This document shows, piece after piece, positions 37,956 to 49,545 of a stretch of 64,000 nucleotides of DNA; within the stretch, counting starts at the first letter, position 1; every line of letters starts with the position of its first letter. The notes beneath the pieces are model-generated. The model saw only the letters and a list, made by a program, of their open reading frames with translations, was not told the DNA's origin and ran no database searches. This DNA comes from Callaeas wilsoni. Lineage: Eukaryota > Chordata > Aves > Passeriformes > Callaeidae. Both the position numbers and the translations under genes were made by a program. The stretch is taken from positions 62,001 through 126,000 of the forward strand of contig VWPU01006131.1 of the NCBI GenBank assembly GCA_013398955.1, given 5' to 3'.

Positions 37956-39500
37956 AGAGGTCTTAAAATATCCTTAAGGATGTTGCTTCCTATCAATAGA
38001 CAGCAAAGACAGTAATGCAACGTAGGTATAGATGCACGGCCAGGGATCCTGGTAGCTTAAACTGAGGACAGAAATGGTCATGCAATAAGCCTTCAATTAA
38101 TAAGAAATGTGCATCTGGATAGACAGTCTTGTCTGGTGAACCTAATTTCTGCTTCCCCTAGCACTACTTGCCAATGTTATCCAATGCCTTCAGCGGCTTT
38201 CCGGTTTTGTATGTAAATAAAGAATTCAAGTGAATGATTTAATACAGTTCCTTTCATTCTCCCATTGCTCAGTCCTCAATTGCCTTCTCTTTAATCTTCC
38301 CTCCTTTTCAAAATGCAAATATTTTTTGAAGACTCTATTGTGGCTGGTTGAAATGTTTACTAAAGTTCGATGTTCAATATTTCTTTTTGTTACTCTGAAT
38401 ATAAAATCTCCTTCACCTTCCTTTGTCTTGTTTTCTGTAGATCTCCCAGTACTTCTTGCTTTGCATTTGTTTATATTTCTTAAAAGCCTCAAAGCTACAC
38501 TTTATGATCTCACTCGCCCTTTGTCACTCTTTGCCTCTGCTTACAATAGGATTTAGCCGGGAGGCTGTTTCCAAACATGCTTCTTAGAAATATTTCCCCA
38601 TCTCAGGACTCACAGTCAAAATTATGCTACTCATTACCTGCTGTCTTAAATACATGTCCTCCAATACTGAGATACTTGTATTTTCTTGAGTCCTTCACCT
38701 GACAAACTCCAAAATCTATGAGAAAGCCAACATTTCTTGCTGCCCCACCTGCACCATGCTCACCTGTGCGTGGGCTGAGCTGTGCCTCACATGCCTTCAG
38801 CCCCAGCTGCTGCATGGGCCAGGGCCCAGCACTGCCCAGAGGAGCAGGAGCAGTTCTTGGTGCTTGGCTGTTCAGCAGTTCCTTCACAGACCAGCCTCAC
38901 GGTGTACTGTCTTTTTAGGCTGAGTCATTTCCAAAAATCCAAGTGGAATTCAGGCACTTAAGGATTGTCTCATTTCATGTCTCACCAGGTGGCATTTACC
39001 TGAGCATCATCCTGGGAGACACCAAACACTGGGTTGTGTGTTAGCAACAAGCACAGTTATACAACATCTTGCAGCTTCCCAGTGCACTTTTGAGGCAGGG
39101 AAAGCAATGCTCTCCCCCAGGGAAAATGCTTCCAGTAGGGCTTTTCTGGGTACACGACACTACTGAAGGGTCAGGACTGACACGGACTGATTTGAAATAC
39201 ATCTTCTCTTCCCTAAGTGGAAGAAGAAACATAGAAGATGTTTCTTAAAATGGCCTTTACCGCACTCTTTAAGGGATCCTTGCCTTATTCAATCTGTTAG
39301 TGGGAGAAAGAAGGATGAGAATCTTTCTAAACAATTCTCTGAACAAGCTGACTTCTATTTTGTGCCATTGTGTCAGATGCAAGCAGTACATGGATCGCTT
39401 ACGGAGTATGGCATAGAAATAGTTTCCAGCTTCATGCAGCCATCCCTGTTCTTAACAGAGTAAACCAGATGGTAGAGGAATACACAGAGAGAAATTTTCT
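37956..39500. other. Unique stretch without a recognised gene
   Basis: AT-rich with a slightly GC-richer patch near 38720-38900. Nothing recognised. Confidence 0.5.
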
Positions 39501-39530
39501 ATGCAAAAAAAAAAAAAAGTTTTTTTGCAT
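39501..39530. repeat. A14/T7 inverted repeat
   Basis: ATGC followed by 14 A, a G, 7 T and GCAT. The outer 11 bases on each side are perfectly complementary and could form a hairpin. Confidence 0.85.
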
Positions 39531-39555
39531 TAATATTTTTTGATAACAATTACAC

Positions 39556-39559
<4 letters not shown>

Positions 39560-39639
<80 letters not shown>
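39560..39639. repeat. 80-base T homopolymer
   Basis: Positions 39560-39639 are all T, flanked by TACACCCTC on the left and GCAAGCTTTC on the right. No AATAAA or recognisable cDNA body lies beside it on either strand, and CR1 elements do not end in poly-A. It may be a real homopolymer, an A-tail of an unrecognised minus-strand retrocopy, or an assembly artefact. Confidence 0.95.
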
Positions 39640-39641
<2 letters not shown>

Positions 39642-41119
39642 AAGCTTTCTTTTGGAATGGTTTGTGGAAATAATCACACTTTGGTGTGCTAATTAAGGTT
39701 TTATCACTGTGCATTGGGACAGGGAGCATACAGGCAGAGCATGCAGCTTAGCCTCTCTCAGCTTCCGAGGGGTTGTGGATGCAGCTTGCCTTTGAGATGT
39801 TTTCTTTTGTAGGATTGCTTTTTTCATCTTCCTTGGATTATGTACTGTGATCACATCACATCATCAGTTTAAACTATGGTACATTGTGACACCAAATCAG
39901 GGCCATAAGGGCCTTGAACCAGGTCTCACTGGAAAGGAAGCTTCAGTGGCATCTCACTCCATCCCCTTCTCCCCACTACCTTGCCTGACAGTGCTCATCT
40001 TCTTTCTTTATTTACTGTGAAAAGGAATAAGAGTGCTCTTTTTCTACATGAAAATATGGGATCTAAAGGCATTTTCCCACACATGCATGGCTACTTCCAA
40101 TCGGTGGGACAAATACATCCTGTCTTGCTTTCTCCAAGAGTCTGTGTAAACATCTCACAGTCACCTGAGCTACCCACATGCTTTTTGTTGCCCTTAGCTT
40201 CTATTAAATGGCTTTTACCGTAGCAGGCAAAATATTTACACTCTATCTTTCTGCCGACTCAATTGCTGCCTTTCTCCTGGTCTGTCCCCAGGACCCGGAG
40301 CCTTGCATGACAGCGCTGCCTTCTGCTCCCCTTACTTTGAGCACTACCAGCTGAGCTTGAAAAGTGGGCAATTCAAATTATCAGTTGCACAAAACAGGCT
40401 CCTTTTAGCGCCTTTAAAAGCTTTTTAGCTCTTGTCTCAGAGCTTTTCTTGCTTTCCTTTCACATTGCCTTTAAAAGCAAGACTGACAGAAAAGATTAAG
40501 TTGCTTCTGGCTGCACTGGATAGAAGCAGATTAACGCAGCTGGATCCAACCCTGGGAAGCCTAGCCTGGATATGTATGTTAGCACAACCCCAGCAATGTA
40601 TAAGCAAGAGTCGTTTGTGTTGATCTTTTTCAGGATGATGAGTTTGTGATTAACTCTTTTGTGTGGCACTTGCCTGTGTAGGAAGCTGGCACACAGCAGG
40701 ATGCTGACGAAAAATCTCCCAAGGTGTCAGCCCTCTCTCTCACCATGCATAGCTCTGCAGCCACTCCGCTGGCTCCAGCAGGGATTTTGTTTGCCCTCTA
40801 TCACCCTTGAGATTTTTTTTTTCTGGGAGCAGATTGGCTGGGGAAGAAAGGAAATCTTCCATCTGAGAAAAGTCTAGTATAGCCTGCTTGGCTGATGCTA
40901 AGGAGTAGGTCCAATCCTGCATGGTGGATGTGCACATCCAAGTTGCAGGAACTTAATTAAACTCCATAACAAATGTAAAAGAGATGTTACTGGGCAAATG
41001 GTAGGCTGTTTTCTTGCTCATTTATTTGTAGGGCTGAAGATTTGGGGTTTTGGCATGGGCTTATTAATCTGACTGAAGAAATAGCTAAATATCAATTAAA
41101 AATGCATCTGTTCTGTGGG
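39640..41119. other. Unique stretch with a splice-acceptor-like site
   Basis: No gene supported. At 40245-40291 a long pyrimidine-rich tract ends in CCCCAG, followed by a GC-richer segment open in one frame for about 45 codons to about 40428. No matching donor or neighbouring exon was found. Confidence 0.4.
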
Positions 41120-41754
41120 TATCTTGGGGTGATTCTATGACAATACTGTATTCCCCATCACCTGCTTGATCTCTAGTGTACCTTTAAATTGAAAAGGGGG
41201 AGAGAGAAGCTGAGAGAACTTTTCAAAGTGTCTAGCTTGACCTTGCAATTAGAATGTTTACATATTTCTGCCAGTTAGGAGGGCAGAGAAGGCAGTTTTT
41301 CTCCAGCTTCTTCAGCTTTCAGCTGAGAAGGGACTGTGATCTGCCTCAGCGGCTTCTGTTCCTTTTTGGAATGTTTTCAGCTTGCTTCTTCGTCCAAGAC
41401 CAGCTCCCATCTCCGGACCTGCTCGGCGGGACCCTCCAAGGGGGATCATCGGACCCTGCCTGGCCGGCCCGGCCCAGCTCAGGACTGCAGGTTTTACCTA
41501 CAGAAAGAACTCTAAAATCCACCAGCCTCCTTTAGGGGACAGAGGAGGGGTTTCAATATCTTTTTTTGGCCCGTGACAGCGGGGAACTCTGTTTGTTAAA
41601 TAAACAATTTTTTTCACTTTCATTCGAGAAATTATTTTCCCGAACCCCTGAGGGAGGGGCTGCTGGGGCCTGCTTGCCTGGCAGGCAGGAGAGAGAGAGA
41701 GAGAGACGCCCATTTCCGGTTGTTTCCTCCTGGATTTGTATCCAAACCGGCACA
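41120..41754 (+). mobile_element. Endogenous retrovirus LTR, plus strand (sister of the 14.4-kb LTR)
   Basis: It aligns end to end with the minus-strand solo LTR at 14410-15048, with roughly nine in ten bases identical by eye, and ends CCGGCACA. The expected first dinucleotide TG reads TA here (TATCTTGGGG against TGTCTTCGGG), a point change at the terminus. AATAAA at 41599-41604 and a (GA)n run near 41690-41706 lie in the U5 half. There is no direct repeat of the left flank (GTGGG) immediately after 41754. Instead a primer-binding-site-like sequence follows, so this is better read as a 5' LTR of a broken provirus than a solo LTR. Confidence 0.88.
41599..41604 (+). promoter_or_regulatory. LTR polyadenylation signal AATAAA
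   Basis: The hexamer lies in GTTAAATAAAC, about 480 bases into the LTR. It is conserved in the sister LTR and followed by a T-rich and GT-containing stretch, as expected for the R region. Confidence 0.7.
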
Positions 41755-41763
41755 TTTTAAATT

Positions 41764-41781
41764 TGGTGGCCAACGCTAGGG
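41764..41781 (+). other. Putative retroviral primer-binding site
   Basis: TGGTGGCCAACGCTAGGG begins nine bases after the LTR terminus. TGG is the complement of the tRNA CCA end. The first nine bases would pair with a tRNA ending in UGGCCACCA, compatible with an isoleucine tRNA as I recall it. The remainder pairs less well, consistent with decay. Confidence 0.5.
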
Positions 41782-42010
41782 CCTGAGGAAGTGAAAAAAA
41801 CAGTAATAATTACATTTTGGTTTTAAGTACTTTGTACTGGGGTACAGCAGTCGCTGTCACCATGTGGTTTGATGTAATAATGACTCTCTGGTCCCTAGGC
41901 ATGTTTGCCTATCCATAGATAGGGGCAATTTTGTCCCTGGCATGTAACTTTTACAGAGCAGGGGTACGAATCAGGCTTGCTATGCTGATGTGCTTCGTGG
42001 TGATGATTTA
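41782..42010 (+). mobile_element. Possible residual leader of a truncated provirus
   Basis: Sequence after the primer-binding-site-like motif could be the 5' leader of the element. Its only open stretch, from an ATG near 41861, stops after about a dozen codons. No gag, pol or env motif is seen within the next several kilobases and no 3' LTR follows. The right limit is unknown and the call rests on position only. Confidence 0.3.
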
Positions 42011-45000
42011 TGAATTATAATGTTCAAGAAGAATCCAGGAGACCCCAAATTCAGCAAACTATTTTAGCCAAGCTGGTAGCATTTTTCATGCTTTAATAAA
42101 GAAAAGCACAGTAGATCCTGCAGTATGCCCATTCTGCCTTGCAAAGGGCTGGCTGCAGGAACTGCAGCAAAGGGCAGGAGAGGGCAGCAGATGCATCAAT
42201 TCCATGTGTGCTACGTGTGGTTCCTGCTCCTGTTCCTGTTCAAGATTCCCGAGGGTGGGAGGACTGACCCTCCAACCTTTCCATGCCCCCAGTCTGCTGT
42301 TAGCTGCCTTGAGATAACATTATTTGCCAACCTCAAAGAAGTGTGGTGAGGATAAAAGCCCTTGAAGGGGCTCGACATAGCACTGTTGAGAGCAATGACA
42401 AGTTTCCTTCCTGGTTAGAACGAGGCAAATCTTTGCTAGCAAAGTGTGTCTGCTGGATGAGATCGAAGCCAGAGAGAAATAACATCAATATAGCTATTCC
42501 AGTGTTCACATCTGAATCCCAACCAATATATTAAGGTGCCTTTTTAAAAATTATTTTTACATGGCATTAACCTAGGACATATTTACACATAACAGTTTTG
42601 AAATCACACACACCCCTAGGCTGCATGAAATATTTCTATACAGAGTAATTTTTCAAAGACAGGAAATCAGACCATCTCAGATATATACCTATAAATTTTA
42701 AGGAATACTCAATATCCCTGTCACTTCTGCCTCCCTTGTCTAATGACACTTTTTCTCATTTCCATCACATCTCCTTCCATATCAGGGTGAAGGAATGAAA
42801 CTAAACACAGCTAACTTAACAGTAAATTGAGAAGGAAAGATTCTACACTGGACTGGGGAAAGCAATCATTCATTTTGCAGGCTTAGTGCCAATAGCACTA
42901 CCTTGCAGCTCCAATTATCTGACATTTTAGTGATTACACTCAGTTAAGCAGGGATAATTGAAGCAATTTTCAACATCTTCACCAGACAAGCCAGAGGCAT
43001 GACCTTATCTTAGATAACAGAAAATGAGATTCAAATGAGCTTTTTTTTTTTTTTTTTCCCTAAGAGTGATCAGGCTTAATTACAGGAGAAAATTAGCAAA
43101 GGCAGTGGTATCTCTTCCAACCTTCAAGTCTTCAGATGGTGTCTGGTGACTGACTGGGGGACATCTCTTAGCTAAACACAAATTTAGGGACTTCATACAA
43201 TTGCCTTGGAGCTCTGTGGTTGTATAATGGATTTCAAATGAGGGAATTCTGGAACTTAAGGATGACTGTAAATCTCTGATTTTAATTGTTAGTTTTTGAA
43301 CTTTTGGTCACTAGAGTATGTGCTACTTCGTATCATCAGCATGAGCTAAATGTCCATAAAAATGCTGAGGCTGCTTTCCTCAGACCACCTGCAGGGGAAT
43401 GGGGGAATCGATGGGGTTTATCTGCCTGAACCCGAGATGCCCCAGGGTGAACTGCTGGCCCCATCAGCTGTTCCAGGACAGCTGAATGTGCTGTAGCTGC
43501 TGCTCTCCAGCTCTGAAAAACAGAGTATTTCATATGACTCCAGAAATCTATAGTCTGTCAAACAAATCAAGGGTCTAAATGGTGCTCAGAAAAACGTATG
43601 CCTTCCTGGCTCAAAAGATGGGCACGAAAACATCAGTGGTGTTCTTCACTTGCAATGGACACTGTCTTACTTCTGCTCAGCACAGGAGCTGTGAAGAGAT
43701 CACTCCAGGACTGCTCAAGATTTTGGCCGTTGCCACAATAATCAGGCTTAGGAAATACGCTACACTGTGACTTTATCCCCTACCTCTGGCAAACCAGCGA
43801 CTTGCACTTTTAGTTATATTTTGTATTGCTTTAGCCATTTGGCTATAGCTCACACACAGCACTTATTTGGTCTGGGCTTTTCCCCTTAAGTCCATAATAT
43901 CACAAAGAAAGCCACTAGGATACAAAAGATTTTTTTTCTTGTTCTGTGAGAACAAGCCCTAGAAAAATGAACAATCCACAAAAATACTATTTTTACTTGT
44001 GTTACACGTTCCTACACATGCAGGAAAAAAGGTCTGTTAGTTGATTCCTCTTAGACTAATGCATCAGTTTATTATTTTCAGTGTGAAGCAAGGCGCAGCA
44101 GTTCACAAAATATGGCAAAGAATATACATATATTAATTTAGAAGTCGTTCAAAGAGTACCTGTAAAAAAGTTCAAAAGTTTGTTTGCAAGATTTTGGCCC
44201 TGAGAGGTTTAGTTTTCTGGGACTGAAGAAAAAAATTGTTAGTTGCTTACATCTATTTTCTCACTTTAAATCCAACCTTCAGCATTTTACTGGCGGCATT
44301 CGAAAACACTATTGTTTTGGTGGAAATGTCACATACCTAATCGTTCTATGGGGAGAAGCAATAGACTGCTTTAGTTAAAAAATATGCATGAAATAAAATT
44401 ACGAAGGCTTAAATGAGGCCCAAAGGAATGCAATGTTGGGCATATAGTGTCAGATTGGCCTGTGTGGGTAGGATAGCTTGACTGTTTATGTCCTAACAGT
44501 TCACAAATCTGTTCCCACAGGCGGAGGCTGCACAGGCAGCTCAGCACATGGGAGGCAGTGGGTGCTCTCTCTGGAGCAAGGGGCAAGGGAAGAGGGTTTC
44601 CTCAACAGACAAGGAAACAAACCCAGATGAGGCCATAGTTATCCCTGGCAGACGTCAGGAGATTGGTGCCACTGTTCATAAATCCAAGAGGAAGTGTTCC
44701 CAGAGCTACAATTCAAGAACTCCTCTGCCAGATCCTTGTGGCTTCATCTTTCCTTTACACAGACTCAAGGTATTCAAACCAGTGGGTGGGAGCTGGGTGA
44801 CAGACATCCTGTAGGCATCCCTCCCTCTAACCACCAAACGAGACCTCCATGGCCATGTGTCCCCACAGAAGCAGAGCAATTTTTTCAAGGAAAAGGCTGA
44901 AGGGACTAAATGTAAAACATCTTAGGTCATGTAGAGAAATTGGGAGAGCCCAAGCACGTGTAGGGAGTACATGTGAGAGTGGGGTGCCTCCAGTCCTTGC

Positions 45001-48000
45001 TGTGATGCCTGTGGCCTGATTTCCAGCTCTGATATATTGCATCACTACCCAGTGTGATGGCCCGCCTGGCTTTCCTCTTAGATCCAGATTCACACGTGTC
45101 TCCTTGTGTAAACAAGGAGAGATCTGGGAGTAATTCTCTATTTAATTTGGTATGGGCAACATGAGAATCTGGTTCTTAAGACTCCTCATCATGTGGAATT
45201 AAGGAAAAAACATGTGTCTCACAGCTTTTAAAGGCCAGCCATTTTAAATGTGGCAACCTTTTCATTTCTGCTCGTTTCTGTTTGTCAACACCTTCTCCAC
45301 CTCTTCCTGCTGTATCAAACTGCAGGAGACAAAACATCCTTCTGGACCCATCCCAACTAGAGACCTCATTTAAATTTTCTCAAGTCTAGCCACAGAGGAA
45401 GGTGTTTCAGGAAAATAGCACAGGCAACTATTCTTAGTCTGTAAGCCTCTCCAGATTTTCTTTCTCTGAAATCTCAACAGGATTCCCGATTTACCTAAAT
45501 TAACCTCCCCTATAGATTTCCCAAAATAGAACATCTCAAATACTCTTTGTCAATTGTTTCCACATAGAGATCAAACTGCAAACCAGAAAAGACTGAGACA
45601 AAGATATTTTTCATGGCCAGCATACAGTAAGACTCTCACAGAAAGAGATATTTGCTCATTTCTGAGACTGTCTTTTTAATGGCATTTATTTAGAAGCCCT
45701 TATTTACTGAGAAGCTTTGAGACCTTATTTAATTTATAGATCTTGCGTAGAACAATAGCAGTGGCTCAGGCTGTGAAATGCCACTTTGTTGCTTTTCCCC
45801 ACTGCTGCCCAGAGCATGAATGCTCCTGATGGTGCCTATTTGGCTTGAGCATGGCAGACGCAGACCAGACAGGATGCTGAAGAAAGAAACTGGTGTCCTT
45901 CATTTCCAAGGCCTGGCTCATTACACAGGGTGATGAATTTGCCCTGTTTACAAATTCTGCAGCTACCATTTACAGCCATACCTGACATGAGCTTCAGGAG
46001 ATGTGAGCAGAGCTAAAATGATCTTCCAGGCAGTTGATGTTTCAGGAAAAATATTGCACAGAAAGCTTAGAAGCCCAGATTATGCATACACAGTAAATGG
46101 CACGAGTGCAAATAGCATCCTGCTTGTAAAGCTCTTTTACACACTGGAGCCACTTGGACCAGCTAAAATATCAGGCAAAGACTGCTGCAAGGGAGGAGCA
46201 GGGTCAGATGTGAATATTGATCTCTGTCTGAGGCAGCACATTACCCAGTGTGGGACTGTGCAGCCTCTGCAATGGGTTCCAGTGCACAGCATGGACTATT
46301 TCTGCCAGAGCAGCTTCTCTGAAAGCCTCGTTTGCAGCTGGTGGGAGACAGAGATGTGGTGCAAGAAGGCAGCAGCCCAGATATTCACAGGTAAAACTGG
46401 AAACACTTCTGGCACTGATTAGGCACTTCATTATTTGCACGTCTGTAAGTACCTCTGTTGGAAATGAGTCAGTGACTCACCTGCTCTCATAACTGACTAG
46501 TTAGAGGTCACTAAAGCAAGATCACCTCGACTTCAGAAAGGCAGTTCTCTTTCCAGGGCTCAAGTCAATGCCATAGCTGAAAGCTGGGTAGGGCCAAACC
46601 ACACAGGAGAATGCTGACTCTAGTGACTACTGTAATGGCTGGCCCTCTACAGAGAGCAGTGAGGATCTTCAGAGCTAACAGAGATAAGGCACAGCTCACT
46701 GGTATTCACAATACCTGGATTAAGAATCAAGCATGACCAAAACTTCATATCAGAGAATTAGCCTGGTGAAAGCCAAGAAAAGCTAGGTTGCTCATTGGCA
46801 GAGTTTGCTACCTCATGAGAAAGCATTTTTCATGCAGCTAGGGCAGCTTCACCTGCCTGGGTTTTGCCAAATGCCAGAGACAGCTGCCTGTGCTGGCCCC
46901 ACACCACCCCACGATGCCACATCTGGAACTGCTCAGGGCTTCCAGGCAAGCACCATCCTCGGGTTCAGCTCCAGTGCAGCACGAGATCCACCTTCCTCAG
47001 GAAGGTGCGTGGGCAGGGGAATCCCCCCTGCCCTGACATCTCCCTCCTCCCCATCGCATCTGCAGGAAGCACGTGTGCTTTGCAGACCCTGAGGGAACAT
47101 AACAAGAATTGCTTAGGAAATGTTGGCCGCTGCCCTTTCTGTCCGCATACCTTCATCAACTGGCACGCTATGCTTAAACCCTTGGGTCTGGACAAGCTGT
47201 ATGCCTCACCATTGAACTCCTGTGATTTTCAGGTTGTGGGCTCAGATTCATTTCCAACTCTGAATTAAAATAATCTTATTTCCCTTACCTAATGCCATGC
47301 TTCTGGTATAGGGTTGCAAGGAGAAACAAGCTCCATCTACACCTTCCCTGACACCGGTGTATGTGTGCTACTGAGGAGTGATACAAAGACTTTGGATCAT
47401 CAGTGCAGGTCTCCTCCATCCCAATGATCCCTCCTGCAGAGCAGTTCCTGGCTGTCTTGTGAGATCAGATTCTGCAGAATGTAAAGGCTGGATGTCCCAT
47501 ATGAACTATCCCGCTTTCCATTTTTGCTGCCTTTCTGCACTGACGTCCATCGCAGTTGTCCTGCAGAGCTTGACTAGACTACCCTTCTAAAGAATTACTA
47601 CTGCTACTAAAGAAAGAGCATCTCAGAGAATACAGGTCAAGGTTTAAGCCACAGACAGACATTGCCTGTGGATTTCTCCTGTACTCAGGTGGAGGCGCAG
47701 AACTGGAATAGATTATACATATATCCAGACAGCAGCAGCTCCTACTCAGTTGGCCTCTGGTTTCTGGCACTACAGAGCTCAGCTGAGTTCAGCTGTGCTT
47801 TTCTCCCTCAGAGATGTACTGCCTGTTTTAACCACAACCCTGCAGAAATTTTATTTCCTTCCCTTGCACCTCACAAATGAAGTGTTTTTCTTTTGGTTGG
47901 TGGGGAGAAAATTCTGCTGTGTGAAGCCACATGGGACCCTTGGGTCTGCTCTTGACGTAGTGGCCAAATGCCGTTTACATTATTTTGCGTAACTATTTAA

Positions 48001-48829
48001 AGAGTTTTCCAGATAGATTCTTTCAGTAAGGTAAATAAAACAGGATATTTTGTGTTGCTAGCTATTGTCCTGTAATATTAGGGGTTTTTCTCAGTGTACC
48101 TGATCTTCTGTCTGCATTGGTCTACTCTCATACACCGAAGTTAGAGTTTGAGTCTACAGCTTCTCTCTTCCATAGAAAAGTCTGTTCCTCACCTGAGGAT
48201 GTGTATGTCTAATGGTTTGCCTCTCTCCCAGCCTGGAATATCATACAGGTAATTTCTGCTGCCATTAGTGGTTTATCTTTCTGCTCCCCTTGGCCTTCAA
48301 AGTGACCCAACCTTCTGAAGTTAAGAGGCAGATGCCAGTCTCAGCGTATCTGTTCCCTTGTGATAGAGATACCTACAAATATAATCAATTCTGTAAGGGG
48401 TCACAGCAACCTCCTCTGAGAAGAGACAACTTCTTGCTGACAGGAACAGGCTCCGCTGTAGAAAGCCAACATTATCATCAGGGTCTGGGTCCCTGCCTGT
48501 GCCTGCCAGAGTCAGCACAAACACTGAACATCACTTGAAAATAAATCACAAGGATGGTTAAGCGTGTAGACTGCACATGCACCCACTTAATCTTCCCGTG
48601 GCTGATGGTGTTCACTCACATGAAGAACTGCTGGAGGCTCACAGGAGGTTCCATGGGAGTCTGAGACCACATGCTCTATGCTGATGGTCTAATATCCAAC
48701 AGCAGACTTCATCAAAACAGATTTTCCTGCAACTTTTGCAGTTAGGTTTTCTAGATGAAGAAGCCTCACAGATAGCATATTTTGTAGATAAGGAAAGAAG
48801 AGTGGGAGACTGAGCTGCCATCATAGGAA
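42011..48829. other. Unique stretch without a recognised gene
   Basis: AT-rich DNA with a T-run at about 43041-43058 and moderately GC-rich patches at 43340-43510 and 46860-47100. Open frames reach 139 codons (46003-46422) and 134 codons (46864-47268) but have no recognisable domains, splice context or clear codon bias. No repeat family recognised. Confidence 0.45.
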
Positions 48830-49115
48830 ATGCTTCCAGCTGGGCTCAAAGAAGTCATCTAGCCCACTCTTCTGTGCAAATGTAACTTCAAATATGTACT
48901 TTCTCACATATATTCCTCCTCTCTGGTAGCGATCCCCTCCTTTTTTCCCAATATTCTCTTCCAATTCTTCATTATCCTCACTGCTAGAAAACCACTGCTG
49001 CTGTCAAGTCGAATGTTTAGTTTCATTGTTTCCTGTCTGCTCAGATGTTTCTGGAGGAAAGATAATTTCTTTAGTTCATTTCTTTAGTAGGTACACTGCC
49101 ATTATGTCTGTACCA
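48830..49115 (-). mobile_element. Old CR1 LINE fragment, minus strand
   Basis: The recognisable order is GTCATCTAGCCCACTCTTCT, later TTCATTATCCTCACTGCTAG and TGTCAAGTCGAATGTTTAGT, then TTAGTAGGTACACTGCC and ATTATGTCTG. It matches the reverse complement of the 3' UTR and ORF2 end of old CR1 subfamilies. Divergence is high and both limits are approximate. Confidence 0.62.
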
Positions 49116-49301
49116 GGAACATCACTCAACATGGTTATTCATATCTCACATGAACGGTGCAAGTTGCTGCATGTTATTATATAGCAAAATAACTAGATAA
49201 GCACTGACTATGACTTTTTTTATTGTTCAGATAAAAAATTAATTGGTTTTGCACTTCAGGCTTTCTCTGTGATTATTATTTGTTATTGAATAGAGAGTTT
49301 T

Positions 49302-49323
49302 TTTATTATTATTATTATTATTA
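49302..49323. repeat. (ATT)n microsatellite
   Basis: Seven consecutive ATT units after a short T run. Confidence 0.9.
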
Positions 49324-49489
49324 GATCATCACCTGTACCAACTCTACTAGTTCTTCACCTGGAAACTAACAGCTTAATGGAAAAACACATTTCAGGGACT
49401 GTCTGGAAGAACCACAACTATGGGGAGCGTTCCTTTCATTCTACCTTCATTTCTCATAAGCTCTGAAAAGTCATAACAGGAAATAAATG

Positions 49490-49545
49490 TAAAGGCATCT
49501 CAGGAAGCCATTTAATCCATCCTTCTGCTCCAGGGCTGAATTTGA
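49490..49545 (-). mobile_element. Short old CR1-like fragment, minus strand
   Basis: GGCATCTCAGGAAGCCATTT then AATCCATCCTTCTGCTCCAG resembles the 'hit the first block' of old CR1 3' ends on the minus strand, much like the start of the copy at 48830. It is too short to be sure. Confidence 0.38.

Noticed and set aside
39432..39677. 81-codon minus-strand frame with a poly-lysine run
   Set aside because: It is the translation of the 80-T homopolymer.
41254..41773. Several open frames of 60-93 codons
   Set aside because: They lie inside the LTR and its immediate flank, which is non-coding.
46003..47268. Open frames of 139 and 134 codons
   Set aside because: Overlapping frames on both strands, no domain, and no start or splice context.
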